Positions 26,482 to 36,804 of a stretch of DNA of 64,000 bases are shown here, one piece after another. How positions within the stretch are numbered: position 1 is the stretch's first letter; every line of letters begins with the position of its first letter. This stretch comes from Acidicapsa dinghuensis (GTDB taxonomy: Bacteria; Acidobacteriota; Terriglobia; Terriglobales; Acidobacteriaceae), in contig NZ_JAGSYH010000011.1 in NCBI RefSeq assembly GCF_025685685.1, positions 55,018 through 119,017 of the forward strand, given 5' to 3'. Below the pieces are notes generated by a model. It worked only from the letters and a program-made list of their open reading frames with translations, was not told the DNA's origin and made no database searches. The position numbers and the translations under genes were made by a program.

Positions 26482-29400
26482 GTGCGTGTTCCACATCTTC
26501 GGGCATTATTTTCGAGCAACTGCGTTTTCTGTTCTCATGTTCATCCGCTTAAGGCGCGTGGTTTTGCAAGCCGTGCAATCTGGACGGTAATAACTCTGTT
26601 GCTGCTGTCGAGTATGCATTTGAGCGGACAGACAAAACCAGCTAGTCCTTCCATCGCCAAGAACTACGGCAAGCTTCCGCTCAGCTTCGAAGTTAACCAG
26701 GGCCAGGCCGATCCACAGGTGCGTTTTCTTTCCCGAGGCAACGGCTACTCGCTCTTTCTTACAGACAAAGAAGCAGTGTTGACTTTGCGGAAAACGGAAA
26801 TGGCTCATTCCGCAGCTTCGCTTAATCCTGCGCATGCAGACGCGGACGAGGGAAGCGATGCGAGTTTCCGAAGCGACGTGGTGCGAATGCAACTGGCGGG
26901 GGCTCGTTCCCGTATACGCGTTGCGGGCGCGGATAAGCTGCCAGGAACGGCTAACTACTTCATCGGCAATGATCCCGCGCAGTGGCATAGTGACGTGCCC
27001 ACTTTCGGCAAGGTCGAGTACGAAGGCGTGTATCCCGGCGTGGACCTCGTCTACTACGGCAACCAGCAGCAGTTGGAATACGACTTTGTTGTCGCGCCCA
27101 ATGCGGATGTGAAGACGATACGGTTGCGTTTTGCAGGAGCGAAGAGGCTAATGCTGGACGCGAACGGTGATCTTGAGATCATCGCAGCGAATGGCCAGAT
27201 AACGTTTCGCAAACCGATTGCATATCAGCAAAAAGATGAAGCACGGCTGCCCGTCAACGGCCACTTCACGTTGCTGGCAGACGGGGCAGTCGGATTTGCG
27301 GTTGGTACATATGACAGATCGAAACCACTGGTGATTGATCCGACCTTGTCTTACTCCACTTATCTTGGCGGCAGCAATGGAGCGAGTTACGGCACGGCTA
27401 TCGCTGTCGACAGCAGCGGCAATGCTTATGTCACAGGAGTGGTATACGCGACCAATTTCCCTGCGACAAGCGGCAGCTATCAGACCTCGAACAATGAGAG
27501 CGCATCTACATTCGACGCATTCGTCGCCAAGCTGAATCCAACCGGCACAGCGCTGGTCTATGCGACGTATCTGGGCGGCAGCGGAAATACTAGCGTTGCC
27601 GGCACGTTGAATCACGGGGACTATCCTACGGGGATTCGAGTCGATGGCAGCGGTGAGGCATACGTTGCCGGCATTGCGTACTCGGTCGATTTTCCCGTGA
27701 CCAGCACAGCCTTTCAGAAGACCAATGAAGGCGGCGCAAATGGCGTCTCAAATGGATTTGTGACCAAGATTAATGCTGCTGGATCTGGGCTGGTTTATTC
27801 CACCTACCTCGGGGGAAGCGGCATCACCGGATATGCCGGCAAGGCATCGTTGAATATACCAGGCCCTGGAGGCGACGGTTGCGCTTCTATTGCCATCGAT
27901 GCATCCGGGGACGCTTATGTAACGGGAACGGCGTATTCGACGAACTTTCCTGTGACTGGCAGCGCTTATCAGGCCACGAATAAGAGTGCATCGACAGGGC
28001 ATCCCAACGCGTTTGTCGCAGAGGTTAATCCGCAGGGAACTGCTCTGGACTACGCGACCTACCTGGGAGGAAGCACAGGAGATGGCGGATCGGGCATCGC
28101 CGTGGATTCAGGTGGAGATGTTTATGTTGACGGGGCTACATATTCCACGGATTTCCCTATTGTTGGTGCGTTGCAAGGCACCAACAAAACTTTGGCGGAT
28201 GTTGGCTCGAACGGATTCGTCACGAAACTGAACTCGACTCTGTCATCCCTGGTGTATTCAACCTATCTGGGTGGTTCGGGTAATGCGAACGGTCCGAGCG
28301 GCAATAACAACGGCGATGCGGCCCTTGGTATCGCGCTGGATTCAGCGAATAACGCCTATGTCTACGGGTTGACTTCGTCTCAGGATTTCCCGGTTACAGC
28401 AGGCGTACTTCAATCCTCGAACAAAGCCTTTGCATCGGGTGCCCCAAACTACTTCATCGCGAAGGTCAATCCATCAGGATCGGATTTGGTTTATGCCACA
28501 TACCTGGGTGGAAGTCAGCCGAGCCTCAGTCCAGGATCGAACGGTCTGGCTGTGGATTCCAGCGGCGACGCGTATATCACAGGGTACGTATTGGCTACCG
28601 ACTTTCCCGTCTCATCCAACGCCTATCAGACGTCTCCCGCGTGCGCACTCGCCACCTCGGGATCTGTGACCGAGTACACCAGTCCGGTGCTTTCAGAAAT
28701 CAACAGCAGCGGCACTGCGCTTCTTTACTCGACCTATTTTGGCGGAACAGGCGGTCCCGTGAGTGTGGTCGAAGGGACGAGTTTTAGAACCTGCGACTAC
28801 GGGTACGGCATATCCGTCGATTCTCAAGGTAACGCATATCTGACCGGGAGCGCGGTCTCGTCAAACTTTCCGACAACTTCCGGCGCATTTCAAACCACTA
28901 ATCCTGCGAATGGCAGCGCGTTCATCTCCAAATTTCTGATCGGTACGAGTAGTTCCAAAACCTCTACCACGACAACGCTTGTCTCGAGCGGAAGCCCGGC
29001 GGCGGCGGGCACTGACGTAACGTTTACTGCAACGGTGACGCCCGGCAGTGGCACCGGAACACCCACCGGAATGGTGGCGTTCAGCGTTGATGGTGGGGCC
29101 GCTACATCGGAAACACTGAGCGGCGGAAAAGCTACCTATTCCACGAGCACGCTTGCTGTCGGGAGCCACACAATCATGGCAAGCTATTCAGGCGACTCAA
29201 GCTACACAGCAAGCAGAGCATCGATCAGCGAGAGTATAACTGGCGCGAGTTCAGGACCTGACACCATTTCGATTGTCTCGGGGTCTGGACAAAGCGCGAC
29301 GGTGGGAACAGCGTTTGCAGCGCCTCTCGTAGTGGTGGTGAAGGACGGCAGTGGAAACCCGGCGAGCGGCGTGAGCGTTTCTTTCATTGGCATCGGCATC

Positions 29401-31563
29401 ACTTTTTCGAGCGCTTCGGTGACAACTGGCGCAAACGGCACTGCGGAGACAACAGCGACACCCACCGCATCTGGAACTTTCACCGTAACGGCCAACATCG
29501 GCGGCGTTAACAATTTTGTGAAGTTTATGCTTACGGGCGTTGGATCGGGGACAACTCAACCTTCAGGGATCATCACGACGGTGGCTGGAACCGGGACCGC
29601 GGGCTTTACTGGTGACAGCGGACAGGCAACCGGAGCGGAACTGAATACACCATGGCGCGTGACTAAGGATATTGCGGGCAATCTGTATATTGCGGATACC
29701 TTCAATTCCCGCATTCGCAAGGTAAATGCGGCGACCGGGGTGATTACCACAGTGGCGGGCAATGGGATTCCGGGCTACAGTGGCGACGGCGGTCCGGCAA
29801 CCAGCGCGGAACTCGACTATCCCTACGGTATCGGTGTGGATAGTGCTGGAGATCTTTACATCGCAGATACGAGCAATCATCGTATCCGCAAAGTAAATGC
29901 AGCCACCGGCACCATCACGACTGTAGCCGGAGACGGAACCGCCGGGAACAGTGGGGATGGCGGTCCGGCTACCAGTGGTGAAATGACGTATCCGTATGGC
30001 ATTGCCATCGATGCGTCGGGCAATATTTATACGTCAGATTGGATCTCTGGTGTGATCCGCAAGGTAACCGCATCCACAGGGGTCATCTCTACGGTGGCAG
30101 GCAATGGAGGCGCAGGTTATGCAGGCGATGGCGGTCCGGCTACCAGCGCTACGCTCTACTACCCCGTAGACGTGGCTGTCGACGGCGGGGGAAATGTCTA
30201 TATTGCGGATACCGATAATTACGTCGTTCGCAAGGTGAGCGCGGCTACGGGCATCATCACCACGGTCGCAGGTAAACATACTTATGGCTACAGCGGGGAT
30301 GGCGGTTCAGCGACCAGCTCCGAGCTCGGTTTCCCGGAAGGCGTGTCTCTGGACAGTGCGGGCAACCTTTATATCGCAGATGTTGCCGCCAACGTGGTGC
30401 GCGAGGTGACTGCAACGACGGGAGTGATCAACACTGTTGCAGGTAGCGGATCACCTGGATACAGCGGGGATAGCGGCCCGGCGACCAGTGCGACACTTAA
30501 CACGCCGGAAGGGGTTGTGGCCAACCCCGCAGGAGGGGGATTCCTTATCGCCGATGCGATCAATAACCGGATTCGCGCGGTGCAGTACCAGGTTGCGTCC
30601 CCGGCGTTTAGCCCGGCGGCGGGAACATATACTTCGGTCCAATCCGTCACCATCACCGATACGACAGCGGGCGCGACTATCTACTTCACGACAAATGGAA
30701 CGACACCTACCGCGGCTTCGACCAAGTACACAGGAGCCATCACTGTGGGCAGCACTGAGACCATCGAAGCTATAGCCGTGGCCAGCGGTTACGCCAATAG
30801 CGCCGTGGCCAGCGCGGTGTACACGATCAACCTTCCTCCGTCAGCGGCAGCGATGCCCACTTTTTCGCCTGCTGCTGGAACCTACACCTCCGCTCAGTCG
30901 GTGACGATCGCAGATTCCACTTCAGGCGCAGTTATTTACTACACCACTAATGGGAGTACGCCGACAACAAGCTCGACCAAATATTCTGGGGCCATTACCG
31001 TCGGTAGTACAGAGACGCTTGAGGCTATCGCGGTTGCACCTGGCTACAGCAACAGCGCAGTAGCAGAGGCTGCTTACACTATCAATCTGCCTTCGCCGAC
31101 ATTCTCCCTGGCTGCTTCGCCAACCAGTACAACCATCAGTTCCGGCCAGTCGGCCAAATTTACGCTAACTGTCACGCCACAGAATGGCTTCAACCAGGTA
31201 GTGAACTTTAGCTGCTCTGGCCTTCCTTCAGGCGACTCCTGTTCGTTCTCGCCATCTCAGGTCACTCCAGCGGGCGCCGCGGTCACATCGACCATGACGA
31301 TTTCTTCCAGTTCAAACGCCGCAAACTCTCGATTACTGCTCTGGGAAAAGGCCGGCGGTGGACTCGCTCTGGCGCTGGTTCTGTGGCCGTTCAACAAACG
31401 CAGATCGTGGCATCGCCTGGTATTGGCACTTCTGCTTATCGGGGGATTAACCGTAATCGGATGCGGCGGAACAACCAAACCGCAGAGCTACAGTGTCTCC
31501 GTGTCCGCTTCTGGAGGCGGTGTCTCGCAGATGACATCGGTCAGCCTGACGGTTACCAAATAA
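26482..31563 (+). CDS. Giant secreted SBBP/NHL-repeat protein with Ig-like domains
   Basis: Protein of about 1693 residues. A signal anchor (VITLLLLSSMHLSGQ) precedes an N-terminal domain (PLSFEVNQGQADPQVRFLSR) that is common before SBBP repeats. SBBP beta-propeller repeats follow (about 290-810, units like YLGGSG and GDAYVTG), then an Ig-like domain with TTTTLVSS (about 826-920), a Big_1-like domain (about 926-1023), six NHL repeats (about 1030-1370, TVAGNG... YSGDGGPATSA) and two chitobiase-C-like domains (ATIYFTTNGTTPT, VIYYTTNGSTPT). Near the C-terminus are a membrane helix and IGCGG. The start is uncertain: the GTG at 26482 has GGAGG four bases upstream; a TTG at 26428 is in frame. Probably a surface adhesin or binding protein. 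Confidence 0.82.
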   Translation: MRVPHLRALFSSNCVFCSHVHPLKARGFASRAIWTVITLLLLSSMHLSGQTKPASPSIAKNYGKLPLSFEVNQGQADPQVRFLSRGNGYSLFLTDKEAVLTLRKTEMAHSAASLNPAHADADEGSDASFRSDVVRMQLAGARSRIRVAGADKLPGTANYFIGNDPAQWHSDVPTFGKVEYEGVYPGVDLVYYGNQQQLEYDFVVAPNADVKTIRLRFAGAKRLMLDANGDLEIIAANGQITFRKPIAYQQKDEARLPVNGHFTLLADGAVGFAVGTYDRSKPLVIDPTLSYSTYLGGSNGASYGTAIAVDSSGNAYVTGVVYATNFPATSGSYQTSNNESASTFDAFVAKLNPTGTALVYATYLGGSGNTSVAGTLNHGDYPTGIRVDGSGEAYVAGIAYSVDFPVTSTAFQKTNEGGANGVSNGFVTKINAAGSGLVYSTYLGGSGITGYAGKASLNIPGPGGDGCASIAIDASGDAYVTGTAYSTNFPVTGSAYQATNKSASTGHPNAFVAEVNPQGTALDYATYLGGSTGDGGSGIAVDSGGDVYVDGATYSTDFPIVGALQGTNKTLADVGSNGFVTKLNSTLSSLVYSTYLGGSGNANGPSGNNNGDAALGIALDSANNAYVYGLTSSQDFPVTAGVLQSSNKAFASGAPNYFIAKVNPSGSDLVYATYLGGSQPSLSPGSNGLAVDSSGDAYITGYVLATDFPVSSNAYQTSPACALATSGSVTEYTSPVLSEINSSGTALLYSTYFGGTGGPVSVVEGTSFRTCDYGYGISVDSQGNAYLTGSAVSSNFPTTSGAFQTTNPANGSAFISKFLIGTSSSKTSTTTTLVSSGSPAAAGTDVTFTATVTPGSGTGTPTGMVAFSVDGGAATSETLSGGKATYSTSTLAVGSHTIMASYSGDSSYTASRASISESITGASSGPDTISIVSGSGQSATVGTAFAAPLVVVVKDGSGNPASGVSVSFIGIGITFSSASVTTGANGTAETTATPTASGTFTVTANIGGVNNFVKFMLTGVGSGTTQPSGIITTVAGTGTAGFTGDSGQATGAELNTPWRVTKDIAGNLYIADTFNSRIRKVNAATGVITTVAGNGIPGYSGDGGPATSAELDYPYGIGVDSAGDLYIADTSNHRIRKVNAATGTITTVAGDGTAGNSGDGGPATSGEMTYPYGIAIDASGNIYTSDWISGVIRKVTASTGVISTVAGNGGAGYAGDGGPATSATLYYPVDVAVDGGGNVYIADTDNYVVRKVSAATGIITTVAGKHTYGYSGDGGSATSSELGFPEGVSLDSAGNLYIADVAANVVREVTATTGVINTVAGSGSPGYSGDSGPATSATLNTPEGVVANPAGGGFLIADAINNRIRAVQYQVASPAFSPAAGTYTSVQSVTITDTTAGATIYFTTNGTTPTAASTKYTGAITVGSTETIEAIAVASGYANSAVASAVYTINLPPSAAAMPTFSPAAGTYTSAQSVTIADSTSGAVIYYTTNGSTPTTSSTKYSGAITVGSTETLEAIAVAPGYSNSAVAEAAYTINLPSPTFSLAASPTSTTISSGQSAKFTLTVTPQNGFNQVVNFSCSGLPSGDSCSFSPSQVTPAGAAVTSTMTISSSSNAANSRLLLWEKAGGGLALALVLWPFNKRRSWHRLVLALLLIGGLTVIGCGGTTKPQSYSVSVSASGGGVSQMTSVSLTVTK

Positions 31564-31653
31564 CCCCGGACACTTTCATGTACGGGACGTACGGATTCAG
31601 ATAACGCCATCGCCGCTGATGCGTTTACTCAAGTGCCCCTTAAGGAGTTGCTC

Positions 31654-32829
31654 ATGCTGAAATGGCCCATTCCACGATTCATCACATTCACGCCGCTCGT
31701 CATTTTTAGCTTCTCAGTGGGAACGCAAGCGCAGCACGCTGTTCTCTCGGATATTCCCACGCAAATGCATTCGATTTTGATTGCGAGCGGAGTCCATGCC
31801 ATGCATGACGGCCTGACCGTGTTGCTGCAACCAGGCACTGTCATGCTCGCGGCGCAAGCTCAACAGCCCAGCATTGTTGAACAGAACAGGGTTGTTTCGC
31901 CTAAGGACGCAGTCAACGGCGCGGATTGGCTGCAAGCACAGGGTGTTAAGCAGGGACTGGATCAATTGGATCTCGGCGCAGATTCGAAAGGCAAGCCGAT
32001 TAAGTTTGAGATATCGAAAGATGGAGCAGGTGTTCAGATTAAACTCACCGGATCTGGACTGGACAATGCTCTTGCCAGCGACAAGGTCGGCGGCGGAATC
32101 ATGGGAAAGTTTAAGCGGAAGAACAATGACGCTAAAGGCGCAAGTGGCCTGACGATAACTGATTTACTTGGTCCGAAGTTTACGGCATACGATCCGGAAA
32201 ATAGAAGCAGCATGGAAGAAAAGAGCACGAGCAGCACTCTCGGTAAGTTTGCGAAATTGAATGAACTGGCAGGAGGTGGAAGAGATCATTACCTCAAGGG
32301 AACAAATCTTTACCCTTCTGATTTGAGAACGATTGAGCAGAACGCTCCGGTGATCAAACTACTGGCAGAGGGTAAATCTGACGAAGCCAACAAACTCTAT
32401 AGCTCACTACAAGCAAGTGCGGCAGACACGGACCTCGGCACAAGCGACCCGGCCAAAATTGCGCTCATTCAGAACGTCAATGCCACGATGGATAATCTCA
32501 CCGCTCAGGAGCAGATAGGCGCCAAGACCATGCATTTCAAAGCTGAGGGTGGGAACGTCGTCTCTCATCTTGACGATCAGCAGACGGCCAACATGGACAA
32601 AGTGCTACAAAGCATGAGCTCGGAGCAGCTTTTCGGGACGGGGCAAGTCACGTATACGAAGGATGCCGGCGGCAAAGGTGTGATCGCCATCGACAGCGGC
32701 ATTTCGTCTCAGGACGTCACAAAGACGGCGGCTCCTCTAAAGATAGCTGTCGATACAGGTGATGCCAAAAAGGTTGAAGCATACCAGAAATATAAAGGTC
32801 TCAACGATCTTAACCTTCCGAAGCGGTAG
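31654..32829 (+). CDS. Secreted protein of unknown function
   Basis: Protein of 391 residues with an N-terminal signal sequence (FITFTPLVIFSFSVGTQAQ). The mature part is charged and helix-rich with no membrane segment. Features are a Gly/Lys-rich part (GGGIMGKFKRKNNDAKG) and a C-terminal half rich in Asp, Gln and Ser. The ATG at 31654 follows TTAAGGAG and is preferred over a GTG seven codons upstream. I recognise no family. It lies 90 bases after the giant repeat protein on the same strand, so it may be a partner, and it ends in a shared terminator. Confidence 0.65.
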   Translation: MLKWPIPRFITFTPLVIFSFSVGTQAQHAVLSDIPTQMHSILIASGVHAMHDGLTVLLQPGTVMLAAQAQQPSIVEQNRVVSPKDAVNGADWLQAQGVKQGLDQLDLGADSKGKPIKFEISKDGAGVQIKLTGSGLDNALASDKVGGGIMGKFKRKNNDAKGASGLTITDLLGPKFTAYDPENRSSMEEKSTSSTLGKFAKLNELAGGGRDHYLKGTNLYPSDLRTIEQNAPVIKLLAEGKSDEANKLYSSLQASAADTDLGTSDPAKIALIQNVNATMDNLTAQEQIGAKTMHFKAEGGNVVSHLDDQQTANMDKVLQSMSSEQLFGTGQVTYTKDAGGKGVIAIDSGISSQDVTKTAAPLKIAVDTGDAKKVEAYQKYKGLNDLNLPKR

Positions 32830-32869
32830 GGCTGTGTTCTTGCCGGCACTAAGCTTTGAGGCCTGAGAG

Positions 32870-32902
32870 AGGGGCGGTTGTGAGATGCAGACAACCGCCC
32901 CT
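32870..32902. terminator. Bidirectional terminator between convergent genes
   Basis: Perfect 12-bp stem (32870-32881, AGGGGCGGTTGT, with 32891-32902) and a nine-base loop, between the secreted-protein gene and the convergent second TonB receptor gene. Confidence 0.8.
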
Positions 32903-32918
32903 ACTCAATTCGAAGGCG

Positions 32919-35900
32919 TTAGAATGCAAGCCGCAGAGCCAATTGCACCTGACGCGATGGATAGACGCTTGTTGCGCCAGTGAATTGACCAAAGCTGCCA
33001 CTGGCGGAGAATGCTCCAGAGGTGCTGTTGATGCTGCCTGCCGAAGAGCCAGGGCTGATGTAGTTGGTTGCATTCAAAACGTTGAAGGCCTCGATGCGAA
33101 ATTCGGCATTGTAACGATCGTTGGGAAGCATGAACTTCTTATGCGCGGCAAGGTCGAACTGACCAAAGGCGGGCCCGTGAAGATCGTTGCGTCCCGCGTT
33201 GCCGAAGAGTTGCGTTCCCGATGGAACGGATACGCCTGCTTCAACCAGATAGCCGTTCAGTGCACTGGTGGTTTTGGTGAGAGTCTTGCCATACACAGCG
33301 CCAGGTGTGCTGGTAAGATTGGGCCGCAACGAGTATGCCGAACTGGTGGTTGATACGATCTGGTTTGTGCTCGCAGAGTAGGTAAGGTCAATAGGAACAC
33401 CGCTGGTCACGATATTGATGCCGGTTAATTGCCAGCCGCCGATAATCTGCTGCTGCCAGCCGGGAATGTTTGCGGCAAAGCGCTTTCCGTGTCCGAAGGG
33501 AAGATCAGCTATGACTGAGGTTGTATTGTTGAGCGGCTGATTGTATCCGGAAGGTCCGCGATCGCCTGCGGGGTTGTAGATGTTCACAACAGCACCGTCG
33601 CCATTTTGCGCTTCCAGATCAGCCGACGAGTTATTGATGCCGTGCGACCAGGTGAAGGAATTGATGAGAAAGACGCCGTTGGTGAAGCGGCGCTCCAACT
33701 TTGTCTGAAGCGAGTTGTAGTCGAGGAAGCCGAGATTGGTCTCGGTCAGAATATCGGTGAAGGTTGAGATTGGTCGGCGACCCTGCAGATTGGTTGCGCA
33801 CTCACCTTGCAGCGACGGATTGGCGGAAAGTTCGCTCGGCAGGCAAGTACGTGCCTGATTGCTGTCTGCAAGAGCGGGAACGTGTACCGCGTGCTCTCCT
33901 ACATAAGCAACTTCCAGCGTGAACTGATACGGCAGTTCCTGTTGCACGGATAGGTGATAGGACTGGACGTAAGGGGTCTTAAAATCCCGCAGCTGATAGC
34001 GTGTCTGCGCTTTCAGCGTAGAGAAGTTTACCGGTCCATCGAAGCTATTTTCATATCCATCCTGTGTGCGCCGGAAGCAGGTGCTTGGATCGAGCGTCAA
34101 TGAACCCTGTACGGAGCCTGCCTGGGTGACGCAGAGCCCTTCGCCTGGTGTCTGGTTGATGGTTGCATCATAGTTACTCGGTCCGTTGTAACCCAGCATG
34201 CCTTCTCCGCCAAACCGGAAGAGATACGCATAGCTGATTGCATAGCCGCCGCGCACTACTGTTTTCGCTAAGGGCTGATAAGAAAAACCAAGGCGCGGCC
34301 CGAAGTCGTGATAGTCAGGGTTGACCAGTCCACGATCGGCGAGAGAGCTTCCGCCTACATAGTGCAACGTATAGATATGTCCAGGCGTGGTACTGGTCAC
34401 ATCTGTGCCGCTGCCAGCGTGCAACAGCCGCATGTTCACGGGGTCATAGTTCAGCAGTTCATTGTTTTGCTCATAGTTTGGCGAGACGAATTCGTAGCGC
34501 AGGCCTGCATTGATGGTGAGATTGCGCAGCAGCTTCCAGTCATCCTGGATATAGCCCATGTGCCAATAACGCTCGTAGTTGATCTCGTTGTAGGCGTTGA
34601 GCGAGTAGTTATTGCGCGCTCCGAAGAGGAAGTCAGTGAGGTTGGCTGCCTGCGCCGTGGACCCCAAAGTTGAGCTGAAAGCGCCAGCGTAAATATCGTC
34701 GCCGTACTTGGGATGGAAGTCCGAGATGGCCTGATTGAGCAAGCCGAATTCATAGCCGGCCTTGAGGCTGTGACGGCCTTTGTTCCATGTGTAATTGACT
34801 CTCGGGTTCGATTGCGTGGGATTGTTGAACTGCGGGTTGGTTGTTTGTTCGCCAAAGGCGGTGAAGCCAGTGACCGCCTGGGCATTGAGGCCGCCGGTGT
34901 AGGCCGGATCTGTGGGAATGTTCACACCGGTAATTCCAACAGCGGTGTAGAAATTGGTTGCGCCGAGGAAGATGGGGCTCTTGCCGCTGTCCGTCCATGT
35001 CTGGCCGAAGCGAAGCTCGAGCATCGAGTTGGGAGTGAGAGCCCAGTTCCATCCAGCTACCAACTGACGTGTGCGGGCATACAAGGTTCCGTTATTGTTG
35101 CCGCCGGCTGCTCCTGGAAACGGCGCGGGTTGGTAATACGTAACGGCGCGCTGGCTGTAGCGGAAGAATCCATTTTGTTTCGGATTGAGAATGAAATCGG
35201 CGCGTGCGTCGCCCTTATCGTCAGTTGTCGTAGCAGCCGGCAGGTATTGAAAATTAGCGGCGGTTAGAGCGGCGCCCGGGATGTTTGGTGCAGGAAGATA
35301 TTTGAAGGTTTCTAAAGCCACGGGATCGATATTCGGATCGTCAAGCGGTACCTGGCCATTTGCATAGACCACCCCAGTATATGGATTCTTGATCGGCACA
35401 GGTGTGCCACCCGCTGTTCCATCCGATGTGAAGAGGCCGGTCAGTTCCGTGGGAGTGGGCAATGTCGCTGTAGTGAGTTGGTGCGCTACGGTGCGCAGCC
35501 CTTCATAATCGGTGAAGAAAAACAGCCTGTCCTTAAGTACCGGACCGCCAAAGGTTGCACCGAACTGGTTTTGCACCAGCGTGGGCTTTACGCCAGTTCC
35601 TTCGAAGGGGCCGAAAGCATTGAGGTTTGTATTCCGCAGGTAGTCGTAAACGCCGCCATGAAATGCATTCGTACCGCTGCGGGTGCTGGCGTTGACGATT
35701 GCGCCGCCGGCCCGGCCGTATTCGGCCGAATAGTTGTCCGTCTGCACCTTGAACTCCTGCAGCGCATCGGGGGAGGGAATCACCGCTTCGTTGGAATAAC
35801 CCTGGTTGGCTTCCTGATAAGCGTTGTTGTCAATGCCGTCCAGAGTGAAGTTGTTATCCATGGAGGTGAGGCCATTGACGTCATAGGAAGCGTCGCGCGG

Positions 35901-36473
35901 CGGATTCGAGGCCACTGTGGCGATTAACGAACGGCGAACGCCGGGTGTGAGCTGAGCCAGATCAGCATAGGATCGGCCATTCAGAGGAAGCGCGACTGCC
36001 TCGGCGCCCTGAATCGTCTCGCCACGGTCGCTGGTATCTGTCTCGAGCAGCGCGGCGGCTCCGGTGACTGTAACTGTGTCGCTGATGGCTCCGAGCTTAA
36101 GCGCCAGATCGACGCGCTGACGCGCACCCACGTTCACCGTGAAGGCATCCGTCTTCGATATCTCGAATCCGTCTGCGGTCACCGAGATCGTGTACTCGCC
36201 CGGCTGCACGCTGTCGAATTCATAGCTTCCTGATCCGTCCGTCTGACGGACGACCTTGACGCTCTTCGCAACACTCGTCAATTCCACCGTTGCCCCGGCA
36301 ACCGCCGCTCCCGATGGATCATGAATGGTTCCCAGCACAGCGCCTGAATCAAACTGCGCGCTGGCGTTGAATAAAAATCCAACGAACCCAAACAGAAGCA
36401 AAGCGAATCGAGCGATTGTCGATAGTCTCGCCTTTTCCCAGGTTTTCTTTCGATCGTGCGACTCCAAGATCAT
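32919..36473 (-). CDS. Oar-like TonB-dependent receptor with carboxypeptidase-regulatory domain
   Basis: Outer-membrane receptor of 1184 residues. The signal peptide ends near FNASAQ. Then come the CarboxypepD_reg domain (GTIHDPSGAAVAGATVEL), a plug (NFTLDGIDNNAYQE) and a large barrel whose C-terminus is QVQLALRLAF. The ATG at 36473 follows TGGAGCGCACGCA; the frame extends 16 codons upstream without need. It is similar in build to the receptor at 15752-19261 but clearly a separate paralogue. It is divergent from the winged-helix membrane regulator, and near the mannoside genes, so mannose-containing glycans are a plausible ligand (inference). Confidence 0.92.
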   Translation of the reverse strand: MILESHDRKKTWEKARLSTIARFALLLFGFVGFLFNASAQFDSGAVLGTIHDPSGAAVAGATVELTSVAKSVKVVRQTDGSGSYEFDSVQPGEYTISVTADGFEISKTDAFTVNVGARQRVDLALKLGAISDTVTVTGAAALLETDTSDRGETIQGAEAVALPLNGRSYADLAQLTPGVRRSLIATVASNPPRDASYDVNGLTSMDNNFTLDGIDNNAYQEANQGYSNEAVIPSPDALQEFKVQTDNYSAEYGRAGGAIVNASTRSGTNAFHGGVYDYLRNTNLNAFGPFEGTGVKPTLVQNQFGATFGGPVLKDRLFFFTDYEGLRTVAHQLTTATLPTPTELTGLFTSDGTAGGTPVPIKNPYTGVVYANGQVPLDDPNIDPVALETFKYLPAPNIPGAALTAANFQYLPAATTTDDKGDARADFILNPKQNGFFRYSQRAVTYYQPAPFPGAAGGNNNGTLYARTRQLVAGWNWALTPNSMLELRFGQTWTDSGKSPIFLGATNFYTAVGITGVNIPTDPAYTGGLNAQAVTGFTAFGEQTTNPQFNNPTQSNPRVNYTWNKGRHSLKAGYEFGLLNQAISDFHPKYGDDIYAGAFSSTLGSTAQAANLTDFLFGARNNYSLNAYNEINYERYWHMGYIQDDWKLLRNLTINAGLRYEFVSPNYEQNNELLNYDPVNMRLLHAGSGTDVTSTTPGHIYTLHYVGGSSLADRGLVNPDYHDFGPRLGFSYQPLAKTVVRGGYAISYAYLFRFGGEGMLGYNGPSNYDATINQTPGEGLCVTQAGSVQGSLTLDPSTCFRRTQDGYENSFDGPVNFSTLKAQTRYQLRDFKTPYVQSYHLSVQQELPYQFTLEVAYVGEHAVHVPALADSNQARTCLPSELSANPSLQGECATNLQGRRPISTFTDILTETNLGFLDYNSLQTKLERRFTNGVFLINSFTWSHGINNSSADLEAQNGDGAVVNIYNPAGDRGPSGYNQPLNNTTSVIADLPFGHGKRFAANIPGWQQQIIGGWQLTGINIVTSGVPIDLTYSASTNQIVSTTSSAYSLRPNLTSTPGAVYGKTLTKTTSALNGYLVEAGVSVPSGTQLFGNAGRNDLHGPAFGQFDLAAHKKFMLPNDRYNAEFRIEAFNVLNATNYISPGSSAGSINSTSGAFSASGSFGQFTGATSVYPSRQVQLALRLAF

Positions 36474-36804
36474 TGCGTGCGCTCCATAAAAATGTGTTGA
36501 TCCATGTATGTCAGCCATCAAATTTGTGTCTGGATATAGGCAGGACCATAAGCCACGGCTTCTCCAGACGTATCCGCGCAGGCCTTGATGCGTTATTTGC
36601 GCGGCGCAGGTTTACAACTAACAGGCATTCCAGAATCTCCGTACAGAATTCACCGCGACTTATCAGATACATGGCATAAACGTATTGTTCTCATATGCCT
36701 ACCTGTTGCCCATGTATCCCGATACAGTGAATGCACGATTACAAAATCCGTTTATCTCTTATTCACATAGCCTTGTTTGAATACAAGATGTTCGAGGAAC
36801 TGCG
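36474..36804. promoter_or_regulatory. Divergent promoter region with nested inverted repeats
   Basis: 331 bases between the receptor (minus) and the winged-helix regulator (plus). GATACATGG (36666-36674) and CCATGTATC (36710-36718) form a 9-bp inverted repeat. Inside it GGCATA (36673-36678) pairs with TATGCC (36694-36699). This is a good candidate operator for the neighbouring regulator. Confidence 0.45.

Noticed and set aside
15752..36473. Bacteroidetes-type SusC/SusD pairs
   Set aside because: Both receptors are Oar-like with CarboxypepD_reg domains, and no SusD-like gene stands beside them.
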